In this document: piece by piece, positions 30,908-40,068 of the stretch
Layout of the letters: every line of letters starts with the position of its first letter
How positions within the stretch are numbered: position 1 is the first letter of the stretch
Source: Arthrobacter sp.
GTDB taxonomy: Bacteria; Actinomycetota; Actinomycetes; Actinomycetales; Micrococcaceae
Direction: 5' to 3'
Assembly: GCF_031179385.1 (NCBI RefSeq)
Contig: NZ_JAPSHV010000006.1
Location: 4,384-63,299 of the forward strand
Length of the DNA: 58,916 nt
Notes under the pieces: generated by a model
The model's input: the letters and a program-made list of their open reading frames with translations, nothing else
Databases searched by the model: none
Told to the model about the DNA's origin: nothing
Program-made: the position numbers and the translations under genes

Positions 30908-32131
30908 TCAGTGGATGGAGGGAACGGTCCGCGGCCGCACGATCGCCCAGAGGAATACGATCCCGAGCGCGATGCAGGCAGCCATCACCGCAGCCATAGG
31001 CGTGGCGGATGCGATGCCGAGTACGCCCACGATCGGCGAGATGATGCCTGCAAGTCCGAAGGTTGTCGCTCCAAGGAGTGAAGCCGCAGTGCCGGCCTGG
31101 GCGCCGTGGTTGGCCAACGCCAGCACCTGGACGCACGGGAAGGTGAACCCCGCGGCTGCGATGTAGAACCAGAGCGGAACGGCGGTTCCCCAGAAGCCGA
31201 AGTCCAGGAAGTCGAAGAGGATTATGAGCAGGGCCATCCCAAGCATGACCACGGTAGAGCAGGCGATGATCCACTGCGGCCCCACCCGCCGGACCACACG
31301 GGCACTGGTCTGAACGGCCGCCACGATGCCGAGCGAGTTCACGGCGAAAAGCAGGCCGTACTGCTGCGGGTCAAGGCCGTACACATCCTGGAACAGGAAT
31401 GGTGACGCTGAAAGGTATGAGAACAGTCCGGCGAAGTTCATGCCGCCGACCAGCAGGATGCCGATGAAGACCCTGTCGCTCAAGACGGCCCGGTAGCGCT
31501 GCACGGCCGTCGAGGACGACGCCTTCCGGCGGTCGGCCGGCAGCGTCTCGATGATGAATGACGAGACGGCGAGGATCACCAGGAATCCGTAGGCTGCCAG
31601 GAACCAGAAGATTCCGGGCCAGGGCATGACCACCAGGAGCTGGGATCCGATCACGGGCGCGAAGATCGGTGCCATGCCGTTGACCAGCGCCATGTAGGAA
31701 AGCATGCGCACCAGCGGGTAGCCGCTGAACAGGTCGCGGATCATTGCCATTGCCACCACGCCGCCGCCGGCAGCGCCCATTCCCTGCAGTACCCGGAAGA
31801 CCATGAGCATCCCGATATCGGTGGACAGGGCAGCACCGAGGGAAGCAAGAACATGGAGGCTGGTGGCGGCAATGAGCGGAAGGCGCCGACCGACCTTGTC
31901 GCTCAGCGGGCCCACGATGAGCTGTCCCACCGCGAAGCCTACGATGGTTCCGGTCAGGGTCAGCTGTACCGCTGCCTCGGTGACTCCGAGGTCGTCCTGC
32001 AGCGCCGGGAATGCCGGCAGGTACAGATCGATGGTGAAGGGGCCCAGGGCTGTCAGCGTGCCGAGAATGACAACGTAGATCAGCTTCTGACGCCGGGTGA
32101 GGGAATCTCCCGGGTGCGTGATGGTACTCAA
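30908..32131 (-). CDS. Bcr/CflA-family drug efflux transporter
   Basis: This 407-residue major facilitator protein has 12 hydrophobic segments. The N-terminal IDLYLPAFPALQDDLGVTEA and the loop GPLSDKVGRRLPLIA (MFS motif A) are typical of the Bcr/CflA subgroup, which exports drugs such as bicyclomycin. The only start available is TTG 32131: an in-frame TAA lies just upstream and the next Met is far downstream. An imperfect palindrome CAGTTACCTAACTG (32132-32145) sits directly at the start and may bind a regulator. Divergent from the sugar porter with 258 bases between. Confidence 0.92.
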   Translation of the reverse strand: MSTITHPGDSLTRRQKLIYVVILGTLTALGPFTIDLYLPAFPALQDDLGVTEAAVQLTLTGTIVGFAVGQLIVGPLSDKVGRRLPLIAATSLHVLASLGAALSTDIGMLMVFRVLQGMGAAGGGVVAMAMIRDLFSGYPLVRMLSYMALVNGMAPIFAPVIGSQLLVVMPWPGIFWFLAAYGFLVILAVSSFIIETLPADRRKASSSTAVQRYRAVLSDRVFIGILLVGGMNFAGLFSYLSASPFLFQDVYGLDPQQYGLLFAVNSLGIVAAVQTSARVVRRVGPQWIIACSTVVMLGMALLIILFDFLDFGFWGTAVPLWFYIAAAGFTFPCVQVLALANHGAQAGTAASLLGATTFGLAGIISPIVGVLGIASATPMAAVMAACIALGIVFLWAIVRPRTVPSIH

Positions 32132-32145
32132 CAGTTACCTAACTG
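32132..32145. promoter_or_regulatory. Small palindrome at the efflux gene start
   Basis: CAGTTACCTAACTG is a 14-bp imperfect palindrome abutting the TTG start codon of the efflux gene. It could be a TetR- or MarR-type operator. No cognate regulator is adjacent. Confidence 0.35.
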
Positions 32146-32389
32146 GCATGTGTGCGGATGCGGGGGGAAGTCGCACTGCGACGCTGCAGACGGGACGTGG
32201 TGAGCGCCGGCGAACCCAGATAGTGGTTGCCATGGCGAATCATTAACCATCTTAGAGCCCCCGCGCAACCTCGCACAGTCCCCCCGGCGCGGGAAACTTC
32301 GGTCCGTTGCTCAGCAGGCTTGGCTCTGACGTAGGGTGAAATGCAGCCCGGAGGGCGGACACATTGATCGAGGGGTCGGGAGAAGCGGC

Positions 32390-33829
32390 GTGAAGGCCAG
32401 GGATCGGAAGTACAACGAGCCGTCGGGCGGGGTACAGCCGCACATGGGGAAGGTCATCGGGGTCAGCGTGGCTGCCGCGGTAGGCGGCCTCCTCTTCGGC
32501 TTCGACACTGCCGTGGTGAACGGAGCAGTCGACGCGATTCAGGAGGACTTCGGTCTGGGAGAAGCGATCCTCGGGTTCACTGTTGCGATCACCCTCCTCG
32601 GTTGCGCAGCCGGTGCCTGGTTCGCCGGTGAACTCGCTGACCGCCTCGGACGCAAGCGTGTGATGTTCGGCGCAGCGATCCTCTTCCTGGTCAACTCGGT
32701 CGGCTCGGGATTCGCAGTCAGTGAATGGGATCTGATGTTCTGGCGGCTCGTCGGCGGAGTTGCGATCGGTGTCGCATCCGTCATCGCGCCTGGCTATATC
32801 GCCGAGATCGCCCCGGCACGGTGGCGCGGAGGCCTGGCCTCCATCCAGCAGCTTGCCATCACGGTCGGAATCTTCGCCGCACTGCTGTCGGACGCCTGGC
32901 TTGCCGATATGGCCGGGGGAGCAACCGGAGAACTGTGGTGGGGACTGCCTGCGTGGCGCTGGATGCTGCTGGTCGGCGTCGTACCGGCGATTATCTACGG
33001 CGTCCTTGCGCTCACCATTCCGGAGTCTCCCCACTACCTGATCCGCGGTGGACGGGACGCGGAAGCTGCGCAGGTGCTCTCGCGGGTGACCGGGATCAGG
33101 GACACGTCTGCCAAGCTGACGGAGATCCGTTCGACGCTGAGGGTGGAAGACAAGACCAGCCTGCGGGACCTTCGCGGATCGGCCCTCGGCCTGCAGCCGA
33201 TTCTCTGGGTGGGCATGATCGTCGCCGCCCTGCAACAGCTCGTGGGCATCAACGCCATCTTCTACTACTCCACAACGTTGTGGCAGTCGGTCGGCTTCAG
33301 CGAGAGTGATTCCTTCACGACGTCGGTCATCACTTCCATCATCAACGTCGCCATGACGTTCGTTGCCATCTTCTTTGTCGACAGGATCGGCCGGCGAAAG
33401 CTGCTGCTGGTCGGTTCAGCCGGCATGTTCGTCGGCCTGCTCGCAGCAACCGTGTCCTTCGCGCAGGCCACGGGCGGCGGAGAAGATGTCTCCCTGCCGG
33501 GAATGTGGGGACCTGTAGCCCTCGTCGGCGCCAACCTGTTCGTGATCTTCTTCGCCGCGACCTGGGGGCCGGTCATGTGGGTGACACTCGGAGAAATGTT
33601 CCCGAACAAGGTCCGGTCCATCGCCCTCGGTGTGGCGACGATGGTGAACTGGATCTTCAACTTCATCGTGACACTGGCCTTCCCATGGGTCAGCGAGAAT
33701 CTCGGCGTGTGGATCATGTACGCGGTTTTCACCGTCTTCGCGGTGGTCTCCTTCTGGTTCGTCAAGACCCAGCTCGAGGAATATGCGGGCCGTGAGCTGG
33801 AGGATCGCGACGAACTCGTCGCACGCTGA
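32390..33829 (+). CDS. Sugar porter (MFS sugar/H+ symporter)
   Basis: This 479-residue, 12-TM protein carries sugar-porter signatures: GGLLFGFDTAVVNGAVDAIQ in TM1, ELADRLGRKRVMFG in loop 2-3, RLVGGVAIGVASVIAPGYIA with E in TM4-5, PESPHYLIRGGR at the end of TM6, QQLVGINAIFYYS in TM7 and DRIGRRKLLLVG in loop 8-9. GTG 32390 has GGAG seven bases upstream; ATG 32444 is the alternative, and the frame opens at 32336. It likely imports a hexose or pentose by proton symport. The 14-residue gap in the central loop is normal. Confidence 0.94.
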   Translation: MKARDRKYNEPSGGVQPHMGKVIGVSVAAAVGGLLFGFDTAVVNGAVDAIQEDFGLGEAILGFTVAITLLGCAAGAWFAGELADRLGRKRVMFGAAILFLVNSVGSGFAVSEWDLMFWRLVGGVAIGVASVIAPGYIAEIAPARWRGGLASIQQLAITVGIFAALLSDAWLADMAGGATGELWWGLPAWRWMLLVGVVPAIIYGVLALTIPESPHYLIRGGRDAEAAQVLSRVTGIRDTSAKLTEIRSTLRVEDKTSLRDLRGSALGLQPILWVGMIVAALQQLVGINAIFYYSTTLWQSVGFSESDSFTTSVITSIINVAMTFVAIFFVDRIGRRKLLLVGSAGMFVGLLAATVSFAQATGGGEDVSLPGMWGPVALVGANLFVIFFAATWGPVMWVTLGEMFPNKVRSIALGVATMVNWIFNFIVTLAFPWVSENLGVWIMYAVFTVFAVVSFWFVKTQLEEYAGRELEDRDELVAR

Positions 33830-33932
33830 TGTGCTGTGAGTTGCGGTGAATCGAGCCTGTTCGGGCGAGAAATATGCGTCGGTGGTAATTTTGCTAGCAG
33901 ATGCGCAGGATGAACGGATGGGAGCACGGCAG

Positions 33933-34760
33933 ATGGAGAGCTCGACCAGCACGCGGGTGAATCGATCGGGCGGCACGCCGTCGATAATTGGCCTGATCAG
34001 ATTGCTGCTGCGGCTGACCCCGCGCCAGCTTGGCGACGAAGTGTCGCTCGCCCGCGAGCAGATGAAGCAGAAGGGGATCAAGGCCGGTGTCGCAGCGGCT
34101 TTTTTCGTGGTTGCCCTCCTCTTCCTCGCAGCCCTCGCAGTGGCCCTCATCGTTGCCGCCATCATGGGCCTGGCCACGGTCATGCCGGCCTGGCTCGCGG
34201 CGCTGTGCTTCGCTGCGCTGTTCCTTATCATTGCGGCGATCGCGGGGCTGATGGGCCTGTCACGGTTCAAGAAGGCGATGCCGCTCCTGCCTGAAGATGC
34301 CATCCGCGGGGTCAAGTACGACATCGGCGTGCTCAAGGAAGGGCGCAGGTTCAATCCCGCAACGCTCGACGTCAAGAAGCCTGCCGAAGAGAAGAAGCCC
34401 AAGCACAAGGAGTCCGGCGAGCCAAAGCGGCCGGCACCGTCCTACGCGGAGCTGCGCAGCCGTTCAGGACGCCGCCGCGACCACATCGCGGAAACGCGGG
34501 ACGATCTCAGCCGGGGACTGGACTTCAAGTCGCAGATCAATCGCACCACCTCGAAGGCACGCACAGCTGCTGCGCATGCCAAGTCGTCAGCGGTTCAGGC
34601 ACGGGACTCCCGGCGTACCCACAACAGTTCGTCGCCGCGGGCAGTGCACGTTCCTGCCCGCCACAACCAGACACTCGCAGACCGCTGGAAGCCCCTCAGC
34701 GTCGTCGCCGCGTCTGCTGCCGCTATCGCTGTGATGGTGCGCCGGCTCGTCGCCAAGTAG
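33933..34760 (+). CDS. Phage-holin-superfamily (DUF1469-like) membrane protein
   Basis: The 275-residue protein has an N-terminal amphipathic segment (IIGLIRLLLRLTPRQLGDEV), two hydrophobic segments (VAAAFFVVALLFLAALAVAL, then LAALCFAALFLIIAAIAGLM), a charged Lys/Glu linker and a C-terminal TM (SVVAASAAAIAVMVRRLVAK). This is the phage-holin-3_6/DUF1469 layout found in actinobacterial chromosomes, usually not phage-related. ATG 33933 has GGGAG nine bases upstream and is preferred to ATG 33918. Function unknown; likely envelope-associated. Confidence 0.75.
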   Translation: MESSTSTRVNRSGGTPSIIGLIRLLLRLTPRQLGDEVSLAREQMKQKGIKAGVAAAFFVVALLFLAALAVALIVAAIMGLATVMPAWLAALCFAALFLIIAAIAGLMGLSRFKKAMPLLPEDAIRGVKYDIGVLKEGRRFNPATLDVKKPAEEKKPKHKESGEPKRPAPSYAELRSRSGRRRDHIAETRDDLSRGLDFKSQINRTTSKARTAAAHAKSSAVQARDSRRTHNSSSPRAVHVPARHNQTLADRWKPLSVVAASAAAIAVMVRRLVAK

Positions 34761-34843
34761 GCCTTGCACCTCCTGCTTGCGCGAACCCGCCGACCGTTGC
34801 CGGCTAATCGCGCCCCTGCCTGCATAATGGGAGCGGAGGGACA

Positions 34844-35452
34844 GTGATCAGACTTATAGGCGCCGGGGGGAAGCCTGGGCGGACTCCTGCCGAGTTGAAC
34901 ACGTTCTGGACTGCGCCGAATATCATCACCGTGGTCCGTTTTCTCGGTGTCCCGCTCTTCGTGATGTTCATCGTGCAGCAACGGTACGGCGCCGCCGTCA
35001 TCACCCTCGTGCTCCTTGGTTCAACAGACTGGATCGACGGCTACGTGGCCCGCCAGTTCGGCCAGGTCTCGTCAGTCGGCAAGTGGCTCGATCCGCTTGC
35101 GGACAGGACTGCGCTGATTGTCGTCGCCGTGACGTTCGTCGTGGACGGCGTTGCACCGGCCTGGCTGGTGTGGGCCATAGTGATTCCAGACGCCATTCTC
35201 ATCATCAATGCCTTGATTCTGTTCCGCGGCCGCTTGTCCCTGCCGGTGAGCAATATCGGCAAGATCAGGACTGCGCTGCTGCTGGTGGGATCCCCGCTCC
35301 TGCTGCTGCAGCGGGTCGATGGCTTCAACGAGCCGTGGCTGGAGATCACCGCCAACACACTGCTGATTCTGGGGTGCATCGGCCACCTTATTGCTTTTTA
35401 CGGGTACTTCACGGCGGCGCATCGGAAGTACCGGTTGGAGCAGAGCGCATGA
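34844..35452 (+). CDS. pgsA: CDP-alcohol phosphatidyltransferase (PgsA-like)
   Basis: The 202-residue integral membrane enzyme has the CDP-OH-P signature DWIDGYVARQFGQVSSVGKW followed by LDPLADRTAL (D-x2-D-G-x2-A-R-x9-G-x3-D-x3-D), and several TM helices. By similarity it makes phosphatidylglycerophosphate from CDP-diacylglycerol. A chromosome may hold several such genes, so the substrate is not certain. GTG 34844 follows GGAGGGACA. The next gene starts 13 bases after its stop. Confidence 0.87.
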   Translation: MIRLIGAGGKPGRTPAELNTFWTAPNIITVVRFLGVPLFVMFIVQQRYGAAVITLVLLGSTDWIDGYVARQFGQVSSVGKWLDPLADRTALIVVAVTFVVDGVAPAWLVWAIVIPDAILIINALILFRGRLSLPVSNIGKIRTALLLVGSPLLLLQRVDGFNEPWLEITANTLLILGCIGHLIAFYGYFTAAHRKYRLEQSA

Positions 35453-35465
35453 GGGAAGCGGGCGC

Positions 35466-36356
35466 ATGGCCTGGGTAGCGGTCTTCCTGGCGCTGCTCGG
35501 CGCATGCTTTCTGGCCGTCGGCGCACAGCGCCAGGGCAGCGCCGTACGCTCGAACACCGGCGGCCTGTCCCTGAACTCGAACGGCTTCCTGCGCCTGCTT
35601 CGAAATCCGCGCTGGATTCTGGGTCTGATCCTCCTTGGCGTGGGCATGGTGTGCAATGTGATCGCACTGAGCCTCGCCAGCCTCACAGTTGTGCAGCCCA
35701 TCGGCGCCATCGCGCTGGTCATCACCACAGTGGTCAACTCCCGGGACCAGGGCGTGCGCATCAACCGGGCCACCGTCGTCGCAATTTCGGCATGCGTCAC
35801 CGGAAGCGCGCTGTTCGTGCTGCTTGCGGTAAACGTAACCAGGAAGGACCACGTTGTCCTGCCCGACCAGGAACTGACGGCCGTCCTGCTGCTGTGTATC
35901 GCCGTGGCAGTCTTCGGAACTCTGGCGTTCGTCTTCAAGCGGCGTCTCAGCGCATTCGCCTACATCCTCGGAGCAGGTGTGCTCTTCGGTTTCGTGGCAG
36001 TACTGACCAAGATCATCGCCACGCATCTACTGGACCCGAATGGGCGGTTTTTGCTCAACGTTCCGATCTACAGCGTTATCGCGATCATCGCCGCCGCGGG
36101 TCTCGGCTCATGGTTCGTGCAAAGCGCCTACGCCACAGGTCCGCCGGACCTGGTGATCGCAGGCCTGACAGTGGTGGATCCGATCGTGGGAATCGCCGTC
36201 GGCATCGTGGTGCTGGGCGAACTGCAGCCGAATGTGGAATCGGTGATCGCAATTGCCATGGGAGCGGCAGCCATCGTTGCTATTGTTGGAGTAATAGCCC
36301 TGTCGCGCCACCATCCAGACGTGGTCAAGCGCCAGAAAGAAGCACGACGGCGGTAA
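35466..36356 (+). CDS. DMT-superfamily (EamA/NIPA-like) membrane protein
   Basis: This 296-residue protein has nine or ten hydrophobic segments. It reads MAWVAVFLALLGACFLAVGA, then WILGLILLGVGMVCNVIALS, LASLTVVQPIGAIALVITTV, AYATGPPDLVIAGLTVVDPI and GIAVGIVVLGELQP, the DMT pattern with two related halves. ATG 35466 follows GAGGGAAG. It lies between pgsA and a GT4 glycosyltransferase on the same strand, suggesting envelope lipid or glycan transport. The overlapping plus-strand frame that starts at 35504 is a shadow up to 36397. Confidence 0.85.
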   Translation: MAWVAVFLALLGACFLAVGAQRQGSAVRSNTGGLSLNSNGFLRLLRNPRWILGLILLGVGMVCNVIALSLASLTVVQPIGAIALVITTVVNSRDQGVRINRATVVAISACVTGSALFVLLAVNVTRKDHVVLPDQELTAVLLLCIAVAVFGTLAFVFKRRLSAFAYILGAGVLFGFVAVLTKIIATHLLDPNGRFLLNVPIYSVIAIIAAAGLGSWFVQSAYATGPPDLVIAGLTVVDPIVGIAVGIVVLGELQPNVESVIAIAMGAAAIVAIVGVIALSRHHPDVVKRQKEARRR

Positions 36357-36397
36357 CGCCGGACTTCGCCCATCGTTGCCAACCCGAGGACTACTTC

Positions 36398-37594
36398 GTG
36401 ACTGATACGGCAGCAGACGCGCCGCTGACCATTCTCATCGCTGCTGATACCTATCCGCCGCACGTCAATGGAGCGGCGCAGTTCGGGTACCGGCTCGCCA
36501 AGGGCATGACGGCCCGTGGACACAACGTGCACGTCCTGGCGCCCCACACCACCACCGGCAAAAGTTTTACGGAACCGGGCGGGGACTGGACGGTACACCG
36601 GCTCCGCTCCCATGCCGTTCCCACGCACGACTACTGGCGTATCTGCCTTCCCTGGGAAATCAAGCGTGACATCCGGATGCTTTTCGACCGTGTGCAGCCC
36701 GATGTTGTGCATATTCAGTGCCACTACATGGTCGGTGAGTACGCGCTCTACGAGGCTCTCAAACGCGGCATCCGCGTGATCGCCACCAACCACTTCATGC
36801 CCGAGAACCTGAATCCGTTCCTGCCTTTCCCACGGTGGTTCAAGAACATTGTGGCGAAGAATTCATGGCGCGACATGGGCAGGAAGATGGGGAAGGCTGA
36901 CGTTGTCACCACACCCACCCCGCTCGCCGCGAAGGCAATGCATGAGCACGCTTTTCTCCGCAAGGTGCTGCCGCTGTCGAATGGGATCGATGCGGCGGCT
37001 TACGAGCCCAAGCCGGGTGAACAGATCGAGCGTCCTGACTACCCGATCGTGCTCTTCGTCGGGCGCCTCGCGGAGGAAAAGCACGTGGACGTCCTGATCG
37101 ACGCAGTGGCAAAGACACCGAAGGAGCTGAACCTGCACCTGGAGATTGTCGGTGGGGGAGAGGTCAAGCCGGCGCTGCAGGCGCAGGCCAAGCGGCTCGG
37201 ACTGGAAGACCGCGTGAAGTTCCATGGCCTGATTGATGATGAGGAGTTGCGGCTGGCGTACCTGCGCGCAACCGTGTTCTGCCAGCCGGGTACCGCTGAA
37301 CTTCAGTCGTTGGTCACTCTTGAGGCGATGTCCGCGTCGACGCCGGTGTTGCTCGCCAACGCGATGGCCCTGCCGCATCTGGTTGAGGACGGCTCCAATG
37401 GTTACCTGTTCACCCCGCATGACAGCACCGAGCTGGGTGAACGACTCACCGAAATCATCTCCATGCCGGAAGCCGAGCGCGAGCGGATGGGCAAGATGAG
37501 CCGCTCCATGGTGGAGAAGCACAGTATCGACTCCACGCTTTCCACCTTCGAGGATCTGTACCACGGCCGATCCCACGAGAGCGAAACGGTCTGA
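36398..37594 (+). CDS. GT4-family glycosyltransferase (GDP-mannose-dependent type)
   Basis: This 398-residue GT-B enzyme starts at GTG 36398 (GAGGA seven bases upstream). It has an N-terminal ILIAADTYPPHVNGAAQFGY with the substrate-binding loop, PDVVHIQCHYMVGEYALYEA, then the C-terminal domain IVLFVGRLAEEKHVDVLIDA, LEIVGGGEVKPALQAQAKRL and ELQSLVTLEAMSASTPVLLA (E-x7-E). These match mannosyltransferases acting on phosphatidylinositol or glycolipids in actinobacteria. Acceptor unknown. It ends 65 bases before the tRNA. Confidence 0.9.
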   Translation: MTDTAADAPLTILIAADTYPPHVNGAAQFGYRLAKGMTARGHNVHVLAPHTTTGKSFTEPGGDWTVHRLRSHAVPTHDYWRICLPWEIKRDIRMLFDRVQPDVVHIQCHYMVGEYALYEALKRGIRVIATNHFMPENLNPFLPFPRWFKNIVAKNSWRDMGRKMGKADVVTTPTPLAAKAMHEHAFLRKVLPLSNGIDAAAYEPKPGEQIERPDYPIVLFVGRLAEEKHVDVLIDAVAKTPKELNLHLEIVGGGEVKPALQAQAKRLGLEDRVKFHGLIDDEELRLAYLRATVFCQPGTAELQSLVTLEAMSASTPVLLANAMALPHLVEDGSNGYLFTPHDSTELGERLTEIISMPEAERERMGKMSRSMVEKHSIDSTLSTFEDLYHGRSHESETV

Positions 37595-37659
37595 CTCGCC
37601 GAAAGCACAGCTCGGTTCGTGACTAGAATGGATTGCGCCGATGGTCTCATCGGTGCTGC

Positions 37660-37733
37660 GGGGCTGTAGCTCAGCCGGTTAGAGCAGCGGACTCATAATC
37701 CGTTTGTCGTGGGTTCAAGCCCCACCAGCCCTA
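37660..37733 (+). tRNA. tRNA with anticodon CAT (elongator Met, or Ile2)
   Basis: A full cloverleaf can be folded: acceptor GGGGCTG with CAGCCCT (first pair G-T), D arm GCTCAGCCGGTTAGAGC, anticodon arm GGACTCATAATCC, T arm GTGGGTTCAAGCCCCAC, discriminator A. CAT could be elongator Met or lysidine-modified Ile; the sequence does not decide. It lies 66 bases downstream of the glycosyltransferase gene. Confidence 0.93.
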
Positions 37734-37741
37734 CAGATCGG

Positions 37742-37778
37742 AAGGAACCCTGGCCTTGAGGCCGGGGTTCCTTTCATT
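37742..37778 (+). terminator. Terminator after tRNA(CAT)
   Basis: Stem AAGGAACCCTGGCC with GGCCGGGGTTCCTT (37742-37755 with 37760-37773) has a TTGA loop and is followed by TTCATTCT. One G-T pair. Confidence 0.85.
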
Positions 37779-37936
37779 CTCGGGCGAGTCGTCGGAAAGC
37801 GGCATTGAGACCGGAGACGCCGGCGGCTGGTGCCCAAAGTTACTCGCGGGTAACATGAGTCCGATGAGCCGCGCTAACAGTGCGCGGACCCCGCCGGCGG
37901 GGGCGAGCGCCGGGCCACTGATGGTGAGGAACATTC

Positions 37937-39127
37937 ATGGGTGCACCCACACTCGACGCAGACAACCTGCCGTACGCCGACGGTGACTTCTACTTTTTCG
38001 AACAACTGCTGGACTCCAGGGAGCGCACCCGCCTTCATGAGGTGCGGGAATGGCTCGCCCAGGAGATCCGCCCAAACGCATCGCGCTGGTGGAACGCAGG
38101 CGTGTTCCCGACCGAGTTGATCCCTCGCATTGCGGAGTTGGACGTCGTCTCGCCGGTGAAGCGTCAGGGTTTCTCGAATCTGTTTGCGGGGCTGCTGCAC
38201 GCCGAGTTCACCCGCGCCGATACATCGATCGCCACGTTCATGGGAGTCCATGACGGGCTGTTCACAGGGTCCATTGAAACGCTGGCCTCACCGGAGCAGC
38301 AGGCCGCGTGGCTGCCGGACATCTACGCGATGAAGAAGATCGGCGCCTTCGGCCTGACCGAGCCGCTTGGCGGGTCTGATGTGGCCGGCGGAACGCGCAC
38401 CACCGCAGAGCGCAACGGCGACGGATGGGTCCTCAACGGGGCAAAGCGCTGGATCGGAAATGCCACGTTCTCCGACTGGGTGGTCATTTTCGCCCGGGAT
38501 GTCGCGGACAACCAGGTCAAGGGCTTCATGGTGGACACGTCGCTGCCGGGCTACAAGGCCACCAAGATCGAGAACAAGACGGCCCTGCGAACGGTGGAGA
38601 ACGCCGACATCCTCCTGGAGGGTCTCCAGGTGAGCGATGACTTCCGGCTGGCCGGTGCGAACAGTTTCAAGGACGCCAACAAGGTGCTTCGCATTACCCG
38701 GCTGTCCGTGGCGTGGCAGGCGGTGGGGCAGCAGCTTGCGGCGTTCGACGTGGCCCGCCGCTATGCTGTGGAGCGCCAGCAGTTCGGACGTCCGCTCGCC
38801 TCCTTCCAGCTCATTCAGCAGCAGTTGGTGGAAATGCTGGGCAACACGGTGAGCTCCCTGGGCATGATGGTGCGGCTGGCCCAGCTCGCGGACGAAGGCG
38901 GTGCCCGCGACGAACAGTCAGCCCTCGCCAAGGCGTTCACGACCGCCCGCATGCGGGAGACCGTCGCACTTGGCCGAAGCATTCTGGGGGGCAACGGCAT
39001 AGTCACCGACTATGAGATGGCGAAGATCTTCGCCGACGCAGAGGCTGTCTACTCCTATGAAGGAACCTACGAGATCAACTCCCTGGTCACGGGGCGGGCA
39101 ATCACCGGGATTGCCGCTTTCATCTAG
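37937..39127 (+). CDS. Acyl-CoA dehydrogenase (glutaryl-CoA dehydrogenase-like)
   Basis: This 396-residue FAD enzyme shows IGAFGLTEPLGGSDVAGGTR and GWVLNGAKRWIGNATFSDWV (FAD/acyl loop), then RLSVAWQAVGQQLAAFDVAR, YAVERQQFGRPLASFQLIQQ and the C-terminal GNGIVTDYEMAKIFADAEAV with YSYEGTYEIN, where the catalytic glutamate of glutaryl-type enzymes sits. It probably oxidises a short or dicarboxylic acyl-CoA. GAGG precedes ATG 37937. It is convergent with the M23 peptidase, seven bases apart. Confidence 0.92.
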   Translation: MGAPTLDADNLPYADGDFYFFEQLLDSRERTRLHEVREWLAQEIRPNASRWWNAGVFPTELIPRIAELDVVSPVKRQGFSNLFAGLLHAEFTRADTSIATFMGVHDGLFTGSIETLASPEQQAAWLPDIYAMKKIGAFGLTEPLGGSDVAGGTRTTAERNGDGWVLNGAKRWIGNATFSDWVVIFARDVADNQVKGFMVDTSLPGYKATKIENKTALRTVENADILLEGLQVSDDFRLAGANSFKDANKVLRITRLSVAWQAVGQQLAAFDVARRYAVERQQFGRPLASFQLIQQQLVEMLGNTVSSLGMMVRLAQLADEGGARDEQSALAKAFTTARMRETVALGRSILGGNGIVTDYEMAKIFADAEAVYSYEGTYEINSLVTGRAITGIAAFI

Positions 39128-39134
39128 CGGAGTT

Positions 39135-39650
39135 CTATCCTGTGCCGGCCAGCGGCAGCAGGATGGAGGGACGCCGGTCGGAGACGAGCGGGAGTGGGTT
39201 GATGTATTCACCATTCTCCCGGACGCCCCAGTGCACACAGGGGTCAGGGCAGTGGGGTTCGGAGCTGATGCTCCCGACTACCTGCCCCCTTTGCACGCTT
39301 GCACCTTTCACCACGGACGCGGTGACCGGTTCGAAGCTGGACAGGAACCCGTCTCCATGGTCGATGGTCAGCACCGGCCTGTTCACCACCGTGCCGGTGA
39401 ACACCACGACCCCATCGGCGGGGCTCAGCACCACGCCGTCCGCCGCGCCGAGATCGACACCGCGGTGACCGGCCATCCACCTCTCCGGCGGTCGATCGAA
39501 ATGGCGAAGCACGGGGACGCCGCCGCTCAGCGGCCATTCCCAGAGTCCCTCGGCAGGAGGGGCGGCCGGGGCCGGCCCGCCGATGGAGAGCAGCGCCCCG
39601 ATAGCGGCGGCCATGAGCAACGGGCGGGGCAGGTTCTTTCGCGCAGTCAC
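39135..39650 (-). CDS. Secreted M23-family metallopeptidase
   Basis: The protein has 171 residues from GTG 39650, giving a signal peptide (RPLLMAAAIGALLSIGGPAP then AAPP). The M23 domain begins at WEWPLSGGVPVLRHFDRPPE with HRGVDLGAADGVVLSPADGV (zinc His/Asp) and ends VHWGVRENGEYINP, where His-Trp-Gly is the second zinc motif. The middle IDHGDGFLSSFEPV lacks the usual H at the position of TLYAHL, so the active site may be atypical. It would cleave peptidoglycan cross-bridges outside the cell. The frame upstream to 39929 is not part of the gene. Confidence 0.8.
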   Translation of the reverse strand: MTARKNLPRPLLMAAAIGALLSIGGPAPAAPPAEGLWEWPLSGGVPVLRHFDRPPERWMAGHRGVDLGAADGVVLSPADGVVVFTGTVVNRPVLTIDHGDGFLSSFEPVTASVVKGASVQRGQVVGSISSEPHCPDPCVHWGVRENGEYINPLPLVSDRRPSILLPLAGTG

Positions 39651-40068
39651 CCATCCACTATCCAACCGGTCGTTTCCCTCGTGCCGGCGTCGTGGGCCTA
39701 TGTGGAAATGTCCATCTGATTCGGCCGGATTGTGGAGGAAGGGCCGGATGTGCTCCCCGTCAGGAGTGACGGGCTGCTGTAGTACACTAGGTGAAGCAGT
39801 TTCCCGTATGCCGTCATGCCACAAAGCTCTTCGTGTGGTTCTGCGGCTCGTCGGGAACTGACTACGCGTGTCCCGATTCACAGGTCGATCGCCGCTGAAC
39901 TTCACTGGTGGGCGTATACCTGGGAACACTGCTCCAGCGGTCCGGAGGAATCCGGTTGGAGCGGTGAGTCATCTGACGGACACCAGGACCCCGCATAGTC
40001 CGCGGGAATCAACCGTCAAACCGGCAGATTACACAGCAATGACTGTGCTGCCCTACGAAAGGAACGAC
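39651..40068 (+). promoter_or_regulatory. Promoter and structured leader of rpsB
   Basis: These 418 bases hold no gene. A -10-like TACACT at 39783-39788 suggests transcription from about 39795, giving a leader of some 270 nt. The leader can form a tall hairpin: GCTCCA (39931-39936) with TGGAGC (39957-39962) and inside it CCGGA-GGAA-TCCGG. A second stem follows: GGCAG (40023-40027) with CTGCC (40048-40052) enclosing CACAG/CTGTG. This is long for an ordinary leader and may mediate S2 autoregulation. Confidence 0.5.

Noticed and set aside
32252-33235. 327-aa minus-strand frame opposite the sugar porter
   Set aside because: His/Asp/Arg-rich composition typical of antisense to a membrane protein; the plus strand has clear MFS motifs.
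35504-36397. 5' extension of the glycosyltransferase frame
   Set aside because: It overlaps the DMT gene in another frame; GT4 sequence begins at GTG 36398 with its own ribosome site.
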